Shown piece by piece: positions 49,548 through 58,657 of a stretch of DNA of 64,000 nucleotides. The DNA lies in NCBI RefSeq assembly GCF_020616335.1, contig NZ_CP085051.1, positions 930,001 to 994,000 on the forward strand, given 5' to 3'. Position 1 is the stretch's first letter. Each line of letters begins with the position of its first letter. The stretch is from Corynebacterium uberis (GTDB taxonomy: Bacteria > Actinomycetota > Actinomycetes > Mycobacteriales > Mycobacteriaceae). Position numbers and translations under genes: made by a program. Below the pieces are notes generated by a model, which worked only from the letters and a program-made list of their open reading frames with translations, was not told the DNA's origin and made no database searches.

Positions 49548-52500
49548 CAGTACTCAACCTCCTGGCTGCGGCGACGGATGCGCGTGACCTCGTCGCGGTT
49601 GTTTCCGGTGGGCCCGATGTAGTTGAACCCGTAGGAGATTTGCCCGTACCCGCCGGCCACGTGCACCGGCTTGATCATGATGCGGGTCAAGGAGTTGTGT
49701 GTTCCGCCGCGGCGGCCCGTTCGCTCGTTGACCGGGGTGCCGGTGGTGCGCTCCTGGGCGTGGTTCATAAAGACCGTGCCTTCGGGGATGCGGTGGGAGA
49801 CGATCGCGCGGGCAGAGACGATGCCGTTGCGGTTGTAGGCCTCGATCCAGTCGTTGTCCGCCACGCCGAGCTTGGCGGCGTCGCGGTCGGACATCCAGAT
49901 GACCTGGCCGCCGCGGGAGATGGACAGCAGGTGCAGGTTGTCGTAGTACTGCGAGTGGATGGACCACTTGTTGTGCGGGGTCAGGTAGCGCACCGTGACC
50001 TCGGGGTTGCCGTCCGGCCCGGTCAGCGTCTCGCCGGGGCCGACCTCACCGTTGATGTGGATGTGATCCAGCGGCGGGCGGAAGACCGGCAGCGCCTCGC
50101 CGTAGTCCATGAACCAGTCGTGGTCGATGTAGTAGTGCATCCGCCCGGACAGGGTGTGCCAGGGCTTGTTGTACTCCAGGTTGATGGAAAAGGCGGTGTA
50201 GCGGCGGCGGTCCTGCTTGGATCCGGTCCACTCGGGGGAGGTGATCACCTCGGCGGGGCGTTCCTTGATCATGTCCCAGGTGATGTGGGCGTCCTCGGCG
50301 CCGCGCACCAGCTTGGTCATGTCCTCGCCCACGCGCGCGCCCTGGTTGCGGAAGCCCTCCAGCGACACCTCGCCGTTGGAGACTCCGGACAGGTGCAGAA
50401 TTGCCTCGATGGCTTTGGTTGCGGTGGTCAGCTCCGGCAGCTGGGTGGGTCCTTCGCTTGTCGACGCCTCCGAGGTGCCGTTGATCAGCTTAAGTTCCTC
50501 TACCTGCTTGGAAAGGTTGTAGGCGGTGCCGTGGGTGCCGGTACCCAAGGTCCCCGTCAGGGGGCCGAGGTGGTTCCACTTCTCATAGATCTTGGTGTAG
50601 TCGCGCTCCACCGGGACGAGCTTGGCCATGGTGGTTCCCGGGATGAGACCCTGGGATTCCACGTCCGGGACCACGCCGCCGGGCATGCCCAGCTCATCGG
50701 GGCTGTCGTGGCCCATCGGGGCGGTGATCACGTCAGTCTGCGTGCCCAGCCAGGTCACGGCCAGCTCGGAGAAGGCCTTGGACAGGTCGCGGAAGACCTC
50801 AAAGTCTGAGCGCGCCTCCCACGGCGGGTTAATCGCGGCGTTGAAGGAGTGGATGAACGGGTGCATGTCCGTGGTGGACATGTCGTTCTTCTCATACCAC
50901 GTGGCGGCGGGGAAGACCAGGTCAGAGACCAGCGTGGTGGACGTGTTGCGGAAGTCCGTGGTCATCATCAGGTCGAGCTTGCCGTCCGGGGCCTCATCGG
51001 CCCAGCGGATCGTGCTCGGGCGCTCATCCGGGCCCAGCTCTTCGGCGGTAGCGTCCGAGTCCACGCCCAGCATGTGGCGCAGGAAGAACTCGGTGCCCTT
51101 GGCCGAGGAGCCCAGCAGGTTGGTGCGCCAGTTGAGCAGCACGCGGGGGAAGTTCACCGGGTTATCCGGGTCCTTGGCCGCAAACTCGAGGTCGCCTGAC
51201 TCCAGCTGCTCGACGATGTACTCGCGCACGTCGCGCCCGGCGTTGCGGGCCTCTTCGGCGATGAGCAGCGGGTTGCGGTTGAACTGGGGGTAGGACGGCA
51301 TCCAGCCGCGCTCCATGGCCTCAACCAGGGTCTCCGAGGTCATCTTGGTGCCCACCACGCCCCGGTTGGCCAGCGGAGAGGCCAGCCGGTCGGCGCGGGT
51401 GTTGTCATAGCGCCACTGGGAGGTGGTCAGGTAGTAGAACCCGGTGGAGATCATCTGGCGGGCGGGGCGCTGCCAGTCCAGCGCGAAGGCGTACTGGGCC
51501 CAGCCGTTGGCGGGGCGCAGCTTTTCTTGACCCACGTAGTGGGCCCAGCCGCCGCCGTTGACGCCCTGGGTGCCGCACATGGAGGTCAGGGCCAGGAAGG
51601 TGCGGTAGATGGTGTCGGCGTGGAAGTAGTGGTTGACGCCGGCGCCCATGATGATCTGGGAGCGGCCCTTGGTGCGGGCGGCGTTGTCGGCGAACTCGCG
51701 GGCGATGCGCACGGTGCCGGCTACCGGCGCGCCGGTAAGCTCCTCGGCCCAGGCCGGGGTGCCCACCTCGGAGGCGTCGTCGAAGCCGGTGGGCCAGGAC
51801 CCGGGCAGGTTTAGCTCGGGGCGGGCCACGCCGTAGTGGGCGAGCATGACGTCATAGACGGTGGTGACCAGCTTGTCGCCCACGCGGTAGACCGGCACGC
51901 CGCGGGTGACCACGCCGGCGCCGACCGGGCCGGACTCTGCGCTGCCGGTTGCCGGCAGGTCGAATCGCGGCAGCAGCAGCGTGGCGGTGTCGTGGCCGGC
52001 GACCTCGCCGATGCTCATGACGGGGTCCACGCCGTCGAGGCGCAGGTTCCACTTGCCCACGCCGTCGTCGCCGTAGCGGTCGGCCACCGTGCCGCCCGGG
52101 TCCACCACGGTGCCGTCCTTTTCCATGGTCAACAGGCGATGGGTGGCGTTGGGGGTGGCGGCCAGCGGATCGCCGTCGAGCTGGGCGGCGGTGAGGAACT
52201 TGCCGGGGGTGTAGGCGCCGTCGGCGGCCTGGTCGAGGCTGACCAGGAATGCCGAGTCGGTGTAGCGGCGCATGTAGTCCAGGAAGTAGGGGGTCTTGTT
52301 CTTGACGTGGAACTCGGAGAGGATGACATGCCCCATGGCAAAGGCCAGGGCGCCGTCGGTGCCGGGGGCCACGCGCAGCCACTCGTCGGCGAACTTGGTG
52401 TTGTCAGCAAAGTCGGGGGAGACCACCACGACCTTGGTGCCCTTGTAGCGGGCCTCCACCATGAAGTGGGAGTCCGGGGTACGGGTGACCGGGATGTTGG

Positions 52501-53284
52501 ATCCCCACATCATCAGGTAGCTGGAGTTAAACCAGTCGCCGGATTCCGGGACGTCGGTTTGGTCGCCGAAGGTCTGCGGGGAGGCCGGGGGCAGGTCCGC
52601 GTACCAGTCGTAGAAGCTGAGGGCGGTGCCGCCGATGAGCTCCAGGAAGCGGGTGCCCGCGCCGTAGGAGACCTGGGACATCGCGGGGATGACGGTAAAC
52701 CCGAAGATGCGGTCGGGGCCGTGTTCGCGCACGGTGTAGACGTGGGCGGCGGCGGCGATCTCGATGGCCTCTTCGTAGGAGATGCGCACCAGGCCACCCT
52801 TGCCGCGCTCCTTGATGTAGGCGCGGCGCTTGTCCGGGTCCTGCTGGATGTCGCGCCACGCCAGGACCGGGTCGCCCAGGCGCTGCTTGGCCTCGCGGTA
52901 CATCTCTACGAGCACGCCGCGGGCGTACGGGTAGCGGATGCGGGTGGGCGAGTAGGTGTACCAGGAGAAGCTGGCGCCGCGGGGGCAGCCGCGCGGCTCA
53001 TATTCGGGCATGTCCGGGCCGGTGGTGGGGTAGTCCACGGCCTGGGATTCCCAGGTGATCACGCCGTCTTTGACGTAGACCTTCCAGGAGCAGGAGCCGG
53101 TGCAGTTCACGCCGTGGGTGGAGCGGACAACCTTGTCAAAGGCCCAGCGGTTGCGGTAGAAGACGTCGGCGTCGCGGCCGCCCTTCAAAAAGAGCTGTTG
53201 CTGGCCGGGGCCGGAGTCGCCACGGCGCACGTAGGTACCCAGCTTGAGCAGCGGGTTGGCAGAGGAGCCGGAGGTGTCAGTCAT
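49547..53284 (-). CDS. narG: Respiratory nitrate reductase alpha subunit NarG
   Basis: A 1245-aa molybdopterin oxidoreductase. The N-terminus has HGVNCTGSCSWKVYVKDG and RGCPRGASFSWY, the His/Cys set for the FS0 cluster. YLMMWGSNIPVTRTPDSHF lies near the Mo-coordinating Asp. MGAGVNHYFHADTIYR and VWMSDRDAAKLGVADNDW-type segments bind the bis-MGD cofactor. It reduces nitrate to nitrite on the cytoplasmic side, so it lacks a Tat signal. ATG 53284 is 8 nt after AGGA. It needs the molybdate uptake and cofactor genes found later in the window. Confidence 0.97.
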   Translation of the reverse strand: MTDTSGSSANPLLKLGTYVRRGDSGPGQQQLFLKGGRDADVFYRNRWAFDKVVRSTHGVNCTGSCSWKVYVKDGVITWESQAVDYPTTGPDMPEYEPRGCPRGASFSWYTYSPTRIRYPYARGVLVEMYREAKQRLGDPVLAWRDIQQDPDKRRAYIKERGKGGLVRISYEEAIEIAAAAHVYTVREHGPDRIFGFTVIPAMSQVSYGAGTRFLELIGGTALSFYDWYADLPPASPQTFGDQTDVPESGDWFNSSYLMMWGSNIPVTRTPDSHFMVEARYKGTKVVVVSPDFADNTKFADEWLRVAPGTDGALAFAMGHVILSEFHVKNKTPYFLDYMRRYTDSAFLVSLDQAADGAYTPGKFLTAAQLDGDPLAATPNATHRLLTMEKDGTVVDPGGTVADRYGDDGVGKWNLRLDGVDPVMSIGEVAGHDTATLLLPRFDLPATGSAESGPVGAGVVTRGVPVYRVGDKLVTTVYDVMLAHYGVARPELNLPGSWPTGFDDASEVGTPAWAEELTGAPVAGTVRIAREFADNAARTKGRSQIIMGAGVNHYFHADTIYRTFLALTSMCGTQGVNGGGWAHYVGQEKLRPANGWAQYAFALDWQRPARQMISTGFYYLTTSQWRYDNTRADRLASPLANRGVVGTKMTSETLVEAMERGWMPSYPQFNRNPLLIAEEARNAGRDVREYIVEQLESGDLEFAAKDPDNPVNFPRVLLNWRTNLLGSSAKGTEFFLRHMLGVDSDATAEELGPDERPSTIRWADEAPDGKLDLMMTTDFRNTSTTLVSDLVFPAATWYEKNDMSTTDMHPFIHSFNAAINPPWEARSDFEVFRDLSKAFSELAVTWLGTQTDVITAPMGHDSPDELGMPGGVVPDVESQGLIPGTTMAKLVPVERDYTKIYEKWNHLGPLTGTLGTGTHGTAYNLSKQVEELKLINGTSEASTSEGPTQLPELTTATKAIEAILHLSGVSNGEVSLEGFRNQGARVGEDMTKLVRGAEDAHITWDMIKERPAEVITSPEWTGSKQDRRRYTAFSINLEYNKPWHTLSGRMHYYIDHDWFMDYGEALPVFRPPLDHIHINGEVGPGETLTGPDGNPEVTVRYLTPHNKWSIHSQYYDNLHLLSISRGGQVIWMSDRDAAKLGVADNDWIEAYNRNGIVSARAIVSHRIPEGTVFMNHAQERTTGTPVNERTGRRGGTHNSLTRIMIKPVHVAGGYGQISYGFNYIGPTGNNRDEVTRIRRRSQEVEY

Positions 53285-53342
53285 GGGAAAATCCTGAGGG
53301 GAAAGTGAGTGGGCAAAACGGGTGCAGTGTCAGCGCGCAGTT

Positions 53343-54701
53343 TTAGCCGGGGAAGGGGGCCCGGGGGCGGGCGTAGTAGATCCACACGAGGCTGGTGGCG
53401 ATGGCAAAGAAGACCACGCAGCCCCAGTAGAAGGCGGGGACGGTAACGGCGGTGAGGAGCACACCGACGATGAACGGGCCGAAGGCTGCAATCGCGCCGG
53501 TCCAGCCGATGACGCCGCCGGCCTGGCGCTTGGGCAGGATCATGGGCATCTGCTTGAACGTGCCGGCGTTGCCCAGCCCGGTGAAGAAGAAGAACACGAG
53601 CATGGAGGTGAGGAACCAGCGGAACTGGCTGGGGTCGGTGGGGTTGAGGTAGAACGTTGCCCACGCGCACGAGATGGTCATGCCCACGCCGCCGACGAAG
53701 GTCCAGATGGCGCCGCCGAAGCGGTCGCACAGCGGGCCCCACAGGGCGCGCACGCCGGCGCCGATGAGCGGGCCGAGGAAGGCGAAGCTGGCGCCCGCGG
53801 GCAGGGTGGCCGGGTCGTGGGTGGCGGCGAAGTCGGAGTTGGCGCCGTAGAGGTTGTTGATCATCAGCCCGAATTGCGCGGCGAACCCGGAGAAGGCGCC
53901 GAAGGTCATCAGGTAGACGATGGTGAGGATCCAGGTGTTCTTGTTGCCAAAGATGTCGATCTGCTGGCGGATGTTGGCCTTGATGGGCACGTCGCGCAGC
54001 AGGGTCCAGGCCAGGATCGCGGCGAGGATGGCCCAGGGGATCATCACGGCGGCGGCGTTGTGGACGAAGATGTCATCGCCGGCCGTGGTGCGCTGCGGGG
54101 CGACGAAGGTCAGGCCCAGCAGGCCGAAGCCCATGACCCAGGGGGCCAGGAACTGGATGAGGGACATGCCGAAGTTGCCGATGCCCGCCTGCAGGCCCAG
54201 GGCCGTGCCGGAGCGGGACTTGGGGAAGAAGTATCCGGTGGAGGGCATGTAGCCGGAGAAGACGCCGCCGCCGATTCCGCAGAGGAAGGCCAGCGTCAAA
54301 AGCCATCCATAAGAAGTCGATGAATCTTGAACGGCGAAAAACCAGCCGACCATCGGAATGATGAAAAGCAGAGAGGAAAGGGTAACCAGTTTTCGCGTGC
54401 CGATGATCGGCGGCAGGAACATGAAAATCAGCCGGAAAATACCGCAGGCCAGTCCGGGAATGGCGGTCAGCCAGTAGAGCTGGCCGGCGCTGAGGCTGAA
54501 CCCGATCTGGTTGAGCAGCGGGGCGACCGCGGAGACGAGGTACCAGGTGGAAAAGCCGATGATCAGGGAGAACGTGGATACCCACAGGGTGGTCCACGCG
54601 ATGCCGGAATCCCAGCGGTTCGGATCTTCGGGGTCCCAGTTAGTCAGGACCCGACCGTGGTGGGATGCCTGCTGGGGCTGAGTGTCGGAGGACGCGGCCA
54701 T
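53343..54701 (-). CDS. narK: Nitrate/nitrite antiporter NarK
   Basis: A 452-aa MFS protein of 12 helices. The NarK signatures are present: FSTWYLVSAVAPLLNQIGF, GIGGGVFSGYMPSTGYFFPK, GLQAGIGNFGMSLIQFLAPW, and GLGNAGTFKQMPMI with the conserved asparagine. It brings in nitrate and exports nitrite for NarGHI. ATG 54701 lies 7 nt after GGAAGG; an upstream TTG at 54716 is unlikely. It is first in the cluster and 58 nt before narG, so the promoter is in 54702-54855. Confidence 0.95.
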   Translation of the reverse strand: MAASSDTQPQQASHHGRVLTNWDPEDPNRWDSGIAWTTLWVSTFSLIIGFSTWYLVSAVAPLLNQIGFSLSAGQLYWLTAIPGLACGIFRLIFMFLPPIIGTRKLVTLSSLLFIIPMVGWFFAVQDSSTSYGWLLTLAFLCGIGGGVFSGYMPSTGYFFPKSRSGTALGLQAGIGNFGMSLIQFLAPWVMGFGLLGLTFVAPQRTTAGDDIFVHNAAAVMIPWAILAAILAWTLLRDVPIKANIRQQIDIFGNKNTWILTIVYLMTFGAFSGFAAQFGLMINNLYGANSDFAATHDPATLPAGASFAFLGPLIGAGVRALWGPLCDRFGGAIWTFVGGVGMTISCAWATFYLNPTDPSQFRWFLTSMLVFFFFTGLGNAGTFKQMPMILPKRQAGGVIGWTGAIAAFGPFIVGVLLTAVTVPAFYWGCVVFFAIATSLVWIYYARPRAPFPG

Positions 54702-54855
54702 CGCGGTGCCTTCCAATCTGTCGTAGAGATATCAAACAAGGGTGGTGCTGCTCATCAAATTATTCGACTAAGATTCAGTTGTCTAATTTTCTACGAGTAT
54801 CCTCGTTTTAAATACGCAACACGGGTGTTGTTTAAATACGAGAAAGGAAGTTCAC
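54702..54855. promoter_or_regulatory. narK-mog divergent control region with repeats
   Basis: AT-rich, unlike its surroundings. TTTAAATACG occurs at 54807-54816 and again at 54831-54840, flanking AACACGGGTGTT (54818-54829). Just left is the inverted repeat ACGAG-tatc-CTCGT (54793-54806). In C. glutamicum the nar operon is controlled by ArnR, RipA and GlxR; which of them, if any, binds here cannot be read. The GAAAGG at 54841-54846 is the ribosome site of mog. Confidence 0.55.
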
Positions 54856-55347
54856 ATGCGCACGGCCAGGGTGATTGTCGTCTCTGATCGGGTGGCCCAG
54901 GGGGGCCGCGAAGACACCTCGGGACCGGAGGCAATCCGGCTTCTCGCGCAGATGGCGGACCGCATCACTGACGGATTGCAAGTGGAAGAGGCGCCGGTGG
55001 TCGTCCCCGAGGGTGCCGAGCCGGTGGCTGACGCCCTGGACGCGGCCTTGGACGCCGGCGTGGGGCTGGTTATCACCTGCGGCGGCACGGGATTGAGCCC
55101 GCACAACAAAACCCCGGAGGTAACAAAGCAGCGCCTGGTCACTTTGCTTCCGGGGGTGGTCACTCAGATGGTGGTCGCGGGCCTGGCCAACAGCTCGAAG
55201 GCGGGCTTAAGCCGCGGTGTGGTGGGTATCAGTGCCTCGGGCGCGCTGGTGGTCAATGCGCCCGGCTCGCTGGGCGGGGTGCGCGATGCGCTCGCCGTGC
55301 TCGCCGAGGTGGCCGACGCCATCTTCCGCCAGCTCGACGAGGCCTAA
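54856..55347 (+). CDS. mog: Molybdopterin adenylyltransferase Mog-like protein
   Basis: A 163-aa MogA/MoaB-family protein: RTARVIVVSDRVAQGGREDTS at the start and TCGGTGLSPHNKTPEVTKQRL, with the conserved GGTGxSP...TPE motif. It adenylates molybdopterin before MoeA inserts molybdenum. GAAAGG lies about 9 nt before the ATG. It is divergent from narK over a shared AT-rich region, so it is likely co-regulated with nitrate respiration. A second family member, MoaB at 58650, lies in the main cofactor cluster. Confidence 0.9.
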   Translation: MRTARVIVVSDRVAQGGREDTSGPEAIRLLAQMADRITDGLQVEEAPVVVPEGAEPVADALDAALDAGVGLVITCGGTGLSPHNKTPEVTKQRLVTLLPGVVTQMVVAGLANSSKAGLSRGVVGISASGALVVNAPGSLGGVRDALAVLAEVADAIFRQLDEA

Positions 55348-55392
55348 GCGCCTCAGCGCCTCAGTGGCCGTGGCCGGCCCTGCCGCAGCTGC

Positions 55393-55650
55393 TTAGGCGG
55401 TGCGGTCGAAACGCAGGTGCCAGTCCTGCGGGCCCCGCTTGAGGTAGGTGACCTCGAAGGTCTCCGGGCGCTGCTCGATCTCGGCGAGCAGCGGCAGCGG
55501 GTCGTGCGGGGCGATGAGGATGAGGGACTGGCCCACCTCGCGGGTGCTCAGCGCGCCGTGGATGGCGCCGTGGCGCACCTCGTGGGGGATGGTGGCAACG
55601 TTGAAGGCGGGCACGGGTGCCTGGGGGTTAAGGGGGATGAATTCGCTCAT
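55393..55650 (-). CDS. DUF2249-domain protein
   Basis: An 85-aa protein: NVATIPHEVRHGAIHGALST and SLILIAPHDPLPLLAEIEQR, then FEVTYLKRGPQDWHLRF. This matches the TusA-like DUF2249 fold often found with nitrate/nitrite, NO or heme-copper genes. The family function is unproven; a role in metal or sulfur handling is suspected. ATG 55650 is 5 nt after AAGGAG. It is divergent from the membrane/cupredoxin pair, which fits a nitrogen-oxide context. Confidence 0.8.
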   Translation of the reverse strand: MSEFIPLNPQAPVPAFNVATIPHEVRHGAIHGALSTREVGQSLILIAPHDPLPLLAEIEQRPETFEVTYLKRGPQDWHLRFDRTA

Positions 55651-55718
55651 GGGGTCTCCTTGGGGTCGAATCGTGGTGGCGTTGTACTCTCGCCCCCACT
55701 TTAACTACGCTCAAATCC

Positions 55719-56753
55719 GTGAAAAACATGGCCCGCGCTCATCTGGCCGTGGCCGCAGTCTTAACCGCCTGGCTGATCGCCGAGGCCGCCTCTGTCGCCG
55801 CGGGGGCGAGCTGGTGGAGGATGGTCCACCCGATCACGCTGGGGGTAGTCACCACGGCGATCCTGGTGTACTCCACGCACTTTTGTGATGCCCTGACCCG
55901 CTCGCATACCTCCGGCACCCCGCTGGTGATCCGGGTGGTGCTGGTGCAGGTCGCCGCCGTCACCCTCTACCTGGTGGACCCGGCGACGGGCTGGAATCTG
56001 CTTGCCGACGCCGCCGCGGCACTCCTCGGCATCACCGGCGCCTGGCACGCCCTTGCCCTGGCCCGGCGCCTGCGCGCGGCGATCAGCCCTAGCCCCTTGG
56101 CCCGGATCGTCGTGGCCTACTATGTTGCCGCGCTGGGCGCTCTCATCGCGGCGATCATCGCCGCGCGGTTGGGGTATACCCAGGTGCATTCGCGCCTGGC
56201 GGTGTGGGGTTTTGTGTGGCTGACGGTGCAGGCCACCGTGGTGACGTTGGTGCCTACCTTCGCCGGGACGTCGATAAGCACGACCGCGAGTGCCCGCCTG
56301 CCGCGCGCGCTCGTGATCAGCTGTGCGGGGCTGGCGGTGCTGGCTGTGGGGCTGCCCTGGGGCCAGCTGGTGGTCGCGGTGGCCGGGGTGCTGGTGATCC
56401 AGCCGGTGATCGCCGGCGCGCTGGCAGGCTCCGCGCCGGTGGGCGTAGTGGCCGCGCTGGTGTGGTTTCCTGCGCTGTGCGTGGCGGACGTGGTGGCCGG
56501 GCAGACGCAGGTGGTGCTGCCGACGCTGCTGGGTGCCGGCCTGGTGCAGCTGGTGACCGGCGTGCTCATCGTGCTGCTGCCGCGGTTGACGCTGCGGCGG
56601 CCGGGGCCGGATCGGTGGGCGGTGCCGCGCGCGGTGGTGATCAACGCCGGTGGGGTGGTGGCGCTGGTGTGGGCCGGGCCGGGGGCGGCCGTCATGGCGG
56701 CGGGCCTGGCCTGGCAGCTGGCCACCCTCATCGCGCGGGTGGTGCGGCGATGA
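55719..56753 (+). CDS. Multi-helix membrane protein resembling the membrane domain of actinobacterial NirK fusions
   Basis: A 344-aa protein of about ten membrane helices. MVHPITLGVVTTAILVYSTH and FCDALTRSHTSGTP place conserved histidines at a helix end, and TGAWHALALARRL, GYTQVHSRLAVWGFVW and VTLVPTFAGTSIS follow. The HP-TLG..STHF pattern resembles the N-terminal membrane domain found ahead of copper nitrite reductase in some actinobacteria, and NnrS-type proteins. TACGCT ends 7 nt before GTG 55719, so it is probably leaderless. A cupredoxin gene overlaps its stop by 4 nt. No nitrite reductase catalytic domain follows. Confidence 0.65.
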   Translation: MKNMARAHLAVAAVLTAWLIAEAASVAAGASWWRMVHPITLGVVTTAILVYSTHFCDALTRSHTSGTPLVIRVVLVQVAAVTLYLVDPATGWNLLADAAAALLGITGAWHALALARRLRAAISPSPLARIVVAYYVAALGALIAAIIAARLGYTQVHSRLAVWGFVWLTVQATVVTLVPTFAGTSISTTASARLPRALVISCAGLAVLAVGLPWGQLVVAVAGVLVIQPVIAGALAGSAPVGVVAALVWFPALCVADVVAGQTQVVLPTLLGAGLVQLVTGVLIVLLPRLTLRRPGPDRWAVPRAVVINAGGVVALVWAGPGAAVMAAGLAWQLATLIARVVRR

Positions 56754-57133
56754 GCGCGCGACGCCAGGCCATCATCTCCTGGGCGGTGATCCTTGGCACG
56801 ATGGTGCTCGCGGTGGGGCTGGTGCTCGCCCCGCGGGCCTGGCAGGCCACCGCTGGCGGCCCGGTCCATGACGTGACCATGAAGGGCATGCATTTCTCCC
56901 CAGAGGTAGTGGCCGTGCGCCCGGGCGAGCACGTGCGCATCAGGCTGCACAACGAGGGCAGGGTGGCCCATGACCTCACCGTCAACGGGGTGCGCTCCCC
57001 GCGGGTCGCACCCGGCGCCACGGCGATTCTCGACGTCGGTGAGCTGGAGGAATCCACCACGGGGTGGTGCACGGTGGCGGGGCATCGCCAGGCCGGCATG
57101 GTGCTCTACGTCGTGGTGGTGGACGCGCCGTGA
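56750..57133 (+). CDS. Membrane-anchored single-domain cupredoxin
   Basis: A 127-aa protein with an N-terminal membrane anchor (AIISWAVILGTMVLAVGLVL) and a cupredoxin domain. MKGMHFSPEVVAVRPGEHVR is followed by AHDLTVNG and WCTVAGHRQAGM, giving the type-1 copper ligands His, Cys, His and Met. It should carry electrons outside the membrane. It overlaps the multi-helix gene by 4 nt, so the two form one complex. In larger actinobacterial proteins a similar membrane plus cupredoxin unit is joined to NirK. Confidence 0.85.
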   Translation: MSARRQAIISWAVILGTMVLAVGLVLAPRAWQATAGGPVHDVTMKGMHFSPEVVAVRPGEHVRIRLHNEGRVAHDLTVNGVRSPRVAPGATAILDVGELEESTTGWCTVAGHRQAGMVLYVVVVDAP

Positions 57134-57141
57134 AGCTGGCT

Positions 57142-57399
57142 CTAGCCGCCAGCGAAGGGCGGCAGCACGTCGAGCCGGCGCACACCGGACAGGGGGCTGG
57201 CTGCGGTGGCGTGGGCGCCGTCGAGAAGGAAGGAACAGCGGCCGAGTACCTCGGCAAAGCCCATGCCCGCCTGGGTGGTGCCGGCGTGCTGGGCGCGCAG
57301 GTCATCGAGCAGCTCGCCGAGCGTTGCCGGAGGCTGCGGATAGTCCTGGCTGGCGGTACCAGCGGCCTCGCGGGCGGCGGCAAAGTAGTGAATCTCCAT
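57142..57399 (-). CDS. moaD: Molybdopterin synthase small subunit MoaD
   Basis: An 85-aa ubiquitin-like protein: MEIHYFAAAREAAGTASQDY at the start, LGELLDDLRAQHA, and the C-terminal Gly-Gly (PPFAGG) that carries the thiocarboxylate after activation by MoeB. With MoaE it converts precursor Z to molybdopterin. It stands alone on the minus strand, divergent from moeA with 73 nt between starts, and converges with the cupredoxin gene 8 nt away. Confidence 0.92.
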   Translation of the reverse strand: MEIHYFAAAREAAGTASQDYPQPPATLGELLDDLRAQHAGTTQAGMGFAEVLGRCSFLLDGAHATAASPLSGVRRLDVLPPFAGG

Positions 57400-57472
57400 C
57401 AAAGAACTAGCCTTTTCGTGGGTGTCGGTAGCGGTATGAATGCCGATACCGGCCCACGCTACCCTGGAACAC

Positions 57473-58657
57473 ATGTCTCAACGAAGCCCGCTTGACCACC
57501 TGGCGGCTGTCCGCGCGGCACTGGGCAGCCCCACCACCATCACCGTCGCGCTTGCCGACGCCCTGGGCGCCACCCTAGCCAGCGACGTCACCGCGGTCAC
57601 GGACTCGCCCCCCTTTGACAACTCCCAGATGGACGGCTTCGCCCTGCCTGCCGTCGGCGCGCGCACCTGGCCGGTCGGGCCCACCATCGCCGCCGGTGAC
57701 GCGCCCGGCGAGCTGGCCGGGCACGCCCTGCCCATCATGACCGGCGCAGCCGTGCCCGCAGGGACCGCCGCGATCGTGCCCGTCGAGCGCTGCCGCCCGG
57801 ATACCTTCGACGCCGCGCTCGCCGCGGGTGACGTCGACGTCCCGGAGGTGGCCCCGGGCACGTTTATCCGCACCGCGGGCAGCGACCTGCGCGCCGGCGA
57901 ACTGGTGGTGCCCGCGGGGTCTCGGGTGACCCCGGTGGTCATCGGCGCGCTGGCGTCCCAGGGGATTGCTGAGGTCACCGTGGTCGCCCCCACCGTGGTG
58001 CTGGTCACCGGGGGAGCAGAGGTAGGTGGTACCGGCCCGGCATCCATCCCGGACGCCAACGGCCCGCTCCTGACCGCGCTGTGCAGCACCTTTGGCATCC
58101 GCGTGGCCTGCCACCTCCACACCGATGACAACCCGCAGGCCTGGGAAAAGCAGCTGGCCCAGGCCATTGCGACCCACCGCCCGGACGCGGTGATCACCTC
58201 CGGGGGCATCTCCCACGGCCGCTTCGAAGTGGTCCGCCAGGTGCTCAGCAGCCGCGGCTGGTTTGGGCACGTGGCCCAGCAGCCCGGCGGGCCCCAGGGC
58301 CTGGCCACATATGAAACCACCCCGGTGATCTGCCTGCCCGGCAATCCCATCTCTACGCTGGTCTCCTTCCGGCTGTTCGCCCTGCCCGCCCTGCTGGGGC
58401 GCGCCGATTTCGGTGGGGTGACCAGCGTGCTGTCTACGCCTGTCCCGGTGACCGGGCTGCCGGATAAGGTGCAATTTCGCCGCGCGATCACCCACGGGGC
58501 CACCACCCGCCTGCTCGGGGGTGCCAGCTCCCACCTGCTCGCCCAGGCCGCCACCGCCACCGCGCTGCTGGAGGTGCCCGCCGGCGCCGAGCTTGCCGAC
58601 GCCACCGCCGTCACCGTCTACCCCCTCTACGACCTGCCAGGACCCCGCCATGACTAG
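57473..58657 (+). CDS. moeA: Molybdopterin molybdenumtransferase MoeA (copy 1)
   Basis: A 394-aa protein with the MoeA set: SPPFDNSQMDGFAL, MTGAAVPAGTAAIVPVE, PDANGPLLTALC, ITSGGISHGRFEVV and CLPGNPISTLVSFRLF. It inserts molybdate into adenylated molybdopterin. TACCCT ends 7 nt before ATG 57473, so translation is probably leaderless. The MoaB-type gene starts 8 nt before its stop, making an operon with moaB, moaE and moeB. A second MoeA (61566-62720) has different motif details. Confidence 0.95.
   Translation: MSQRSPLDHLAAVRAALGSPTTITVALADALGATLASDVTAVTDSPPFDNSQMDGFALPAVGARTWPVGPTIAAGDAPGELAGHALPIMTGAAVPAGTAAIVPVERCRPDTFDAALAAGDVDVPEVAPGTFIRTAGSDLRAGELVVPAGSRVTPVVIGALASQGIAEVTVVAPTVVLVTGGAEVGGTGPASIPDANGPLLTALCSTFGIRVACHLHTDDNPQAWEKQLAQAIATHRPDAVITSGGISHGRFEVVRQVLSSRGWFGHVAQQPGGPQGLATYETTPVICLPGNPISTLVSFRLFALPALLGRADFGGVTSVLSTPVPVTGLPDKVQFRRAITHGATTRLLGGASSHLLAQAATATALLEVPAGAELADATAVTVYPLYDLPGPRHD

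Noticed and set aside
51836..53308. A 490-codon open frame opposite narG, and similar ones opposite narH, modBC and the Snf2 helicase
   Set aside because: Same codon-bias shadow effect; the opposing genes carry complete catalytic motifs.
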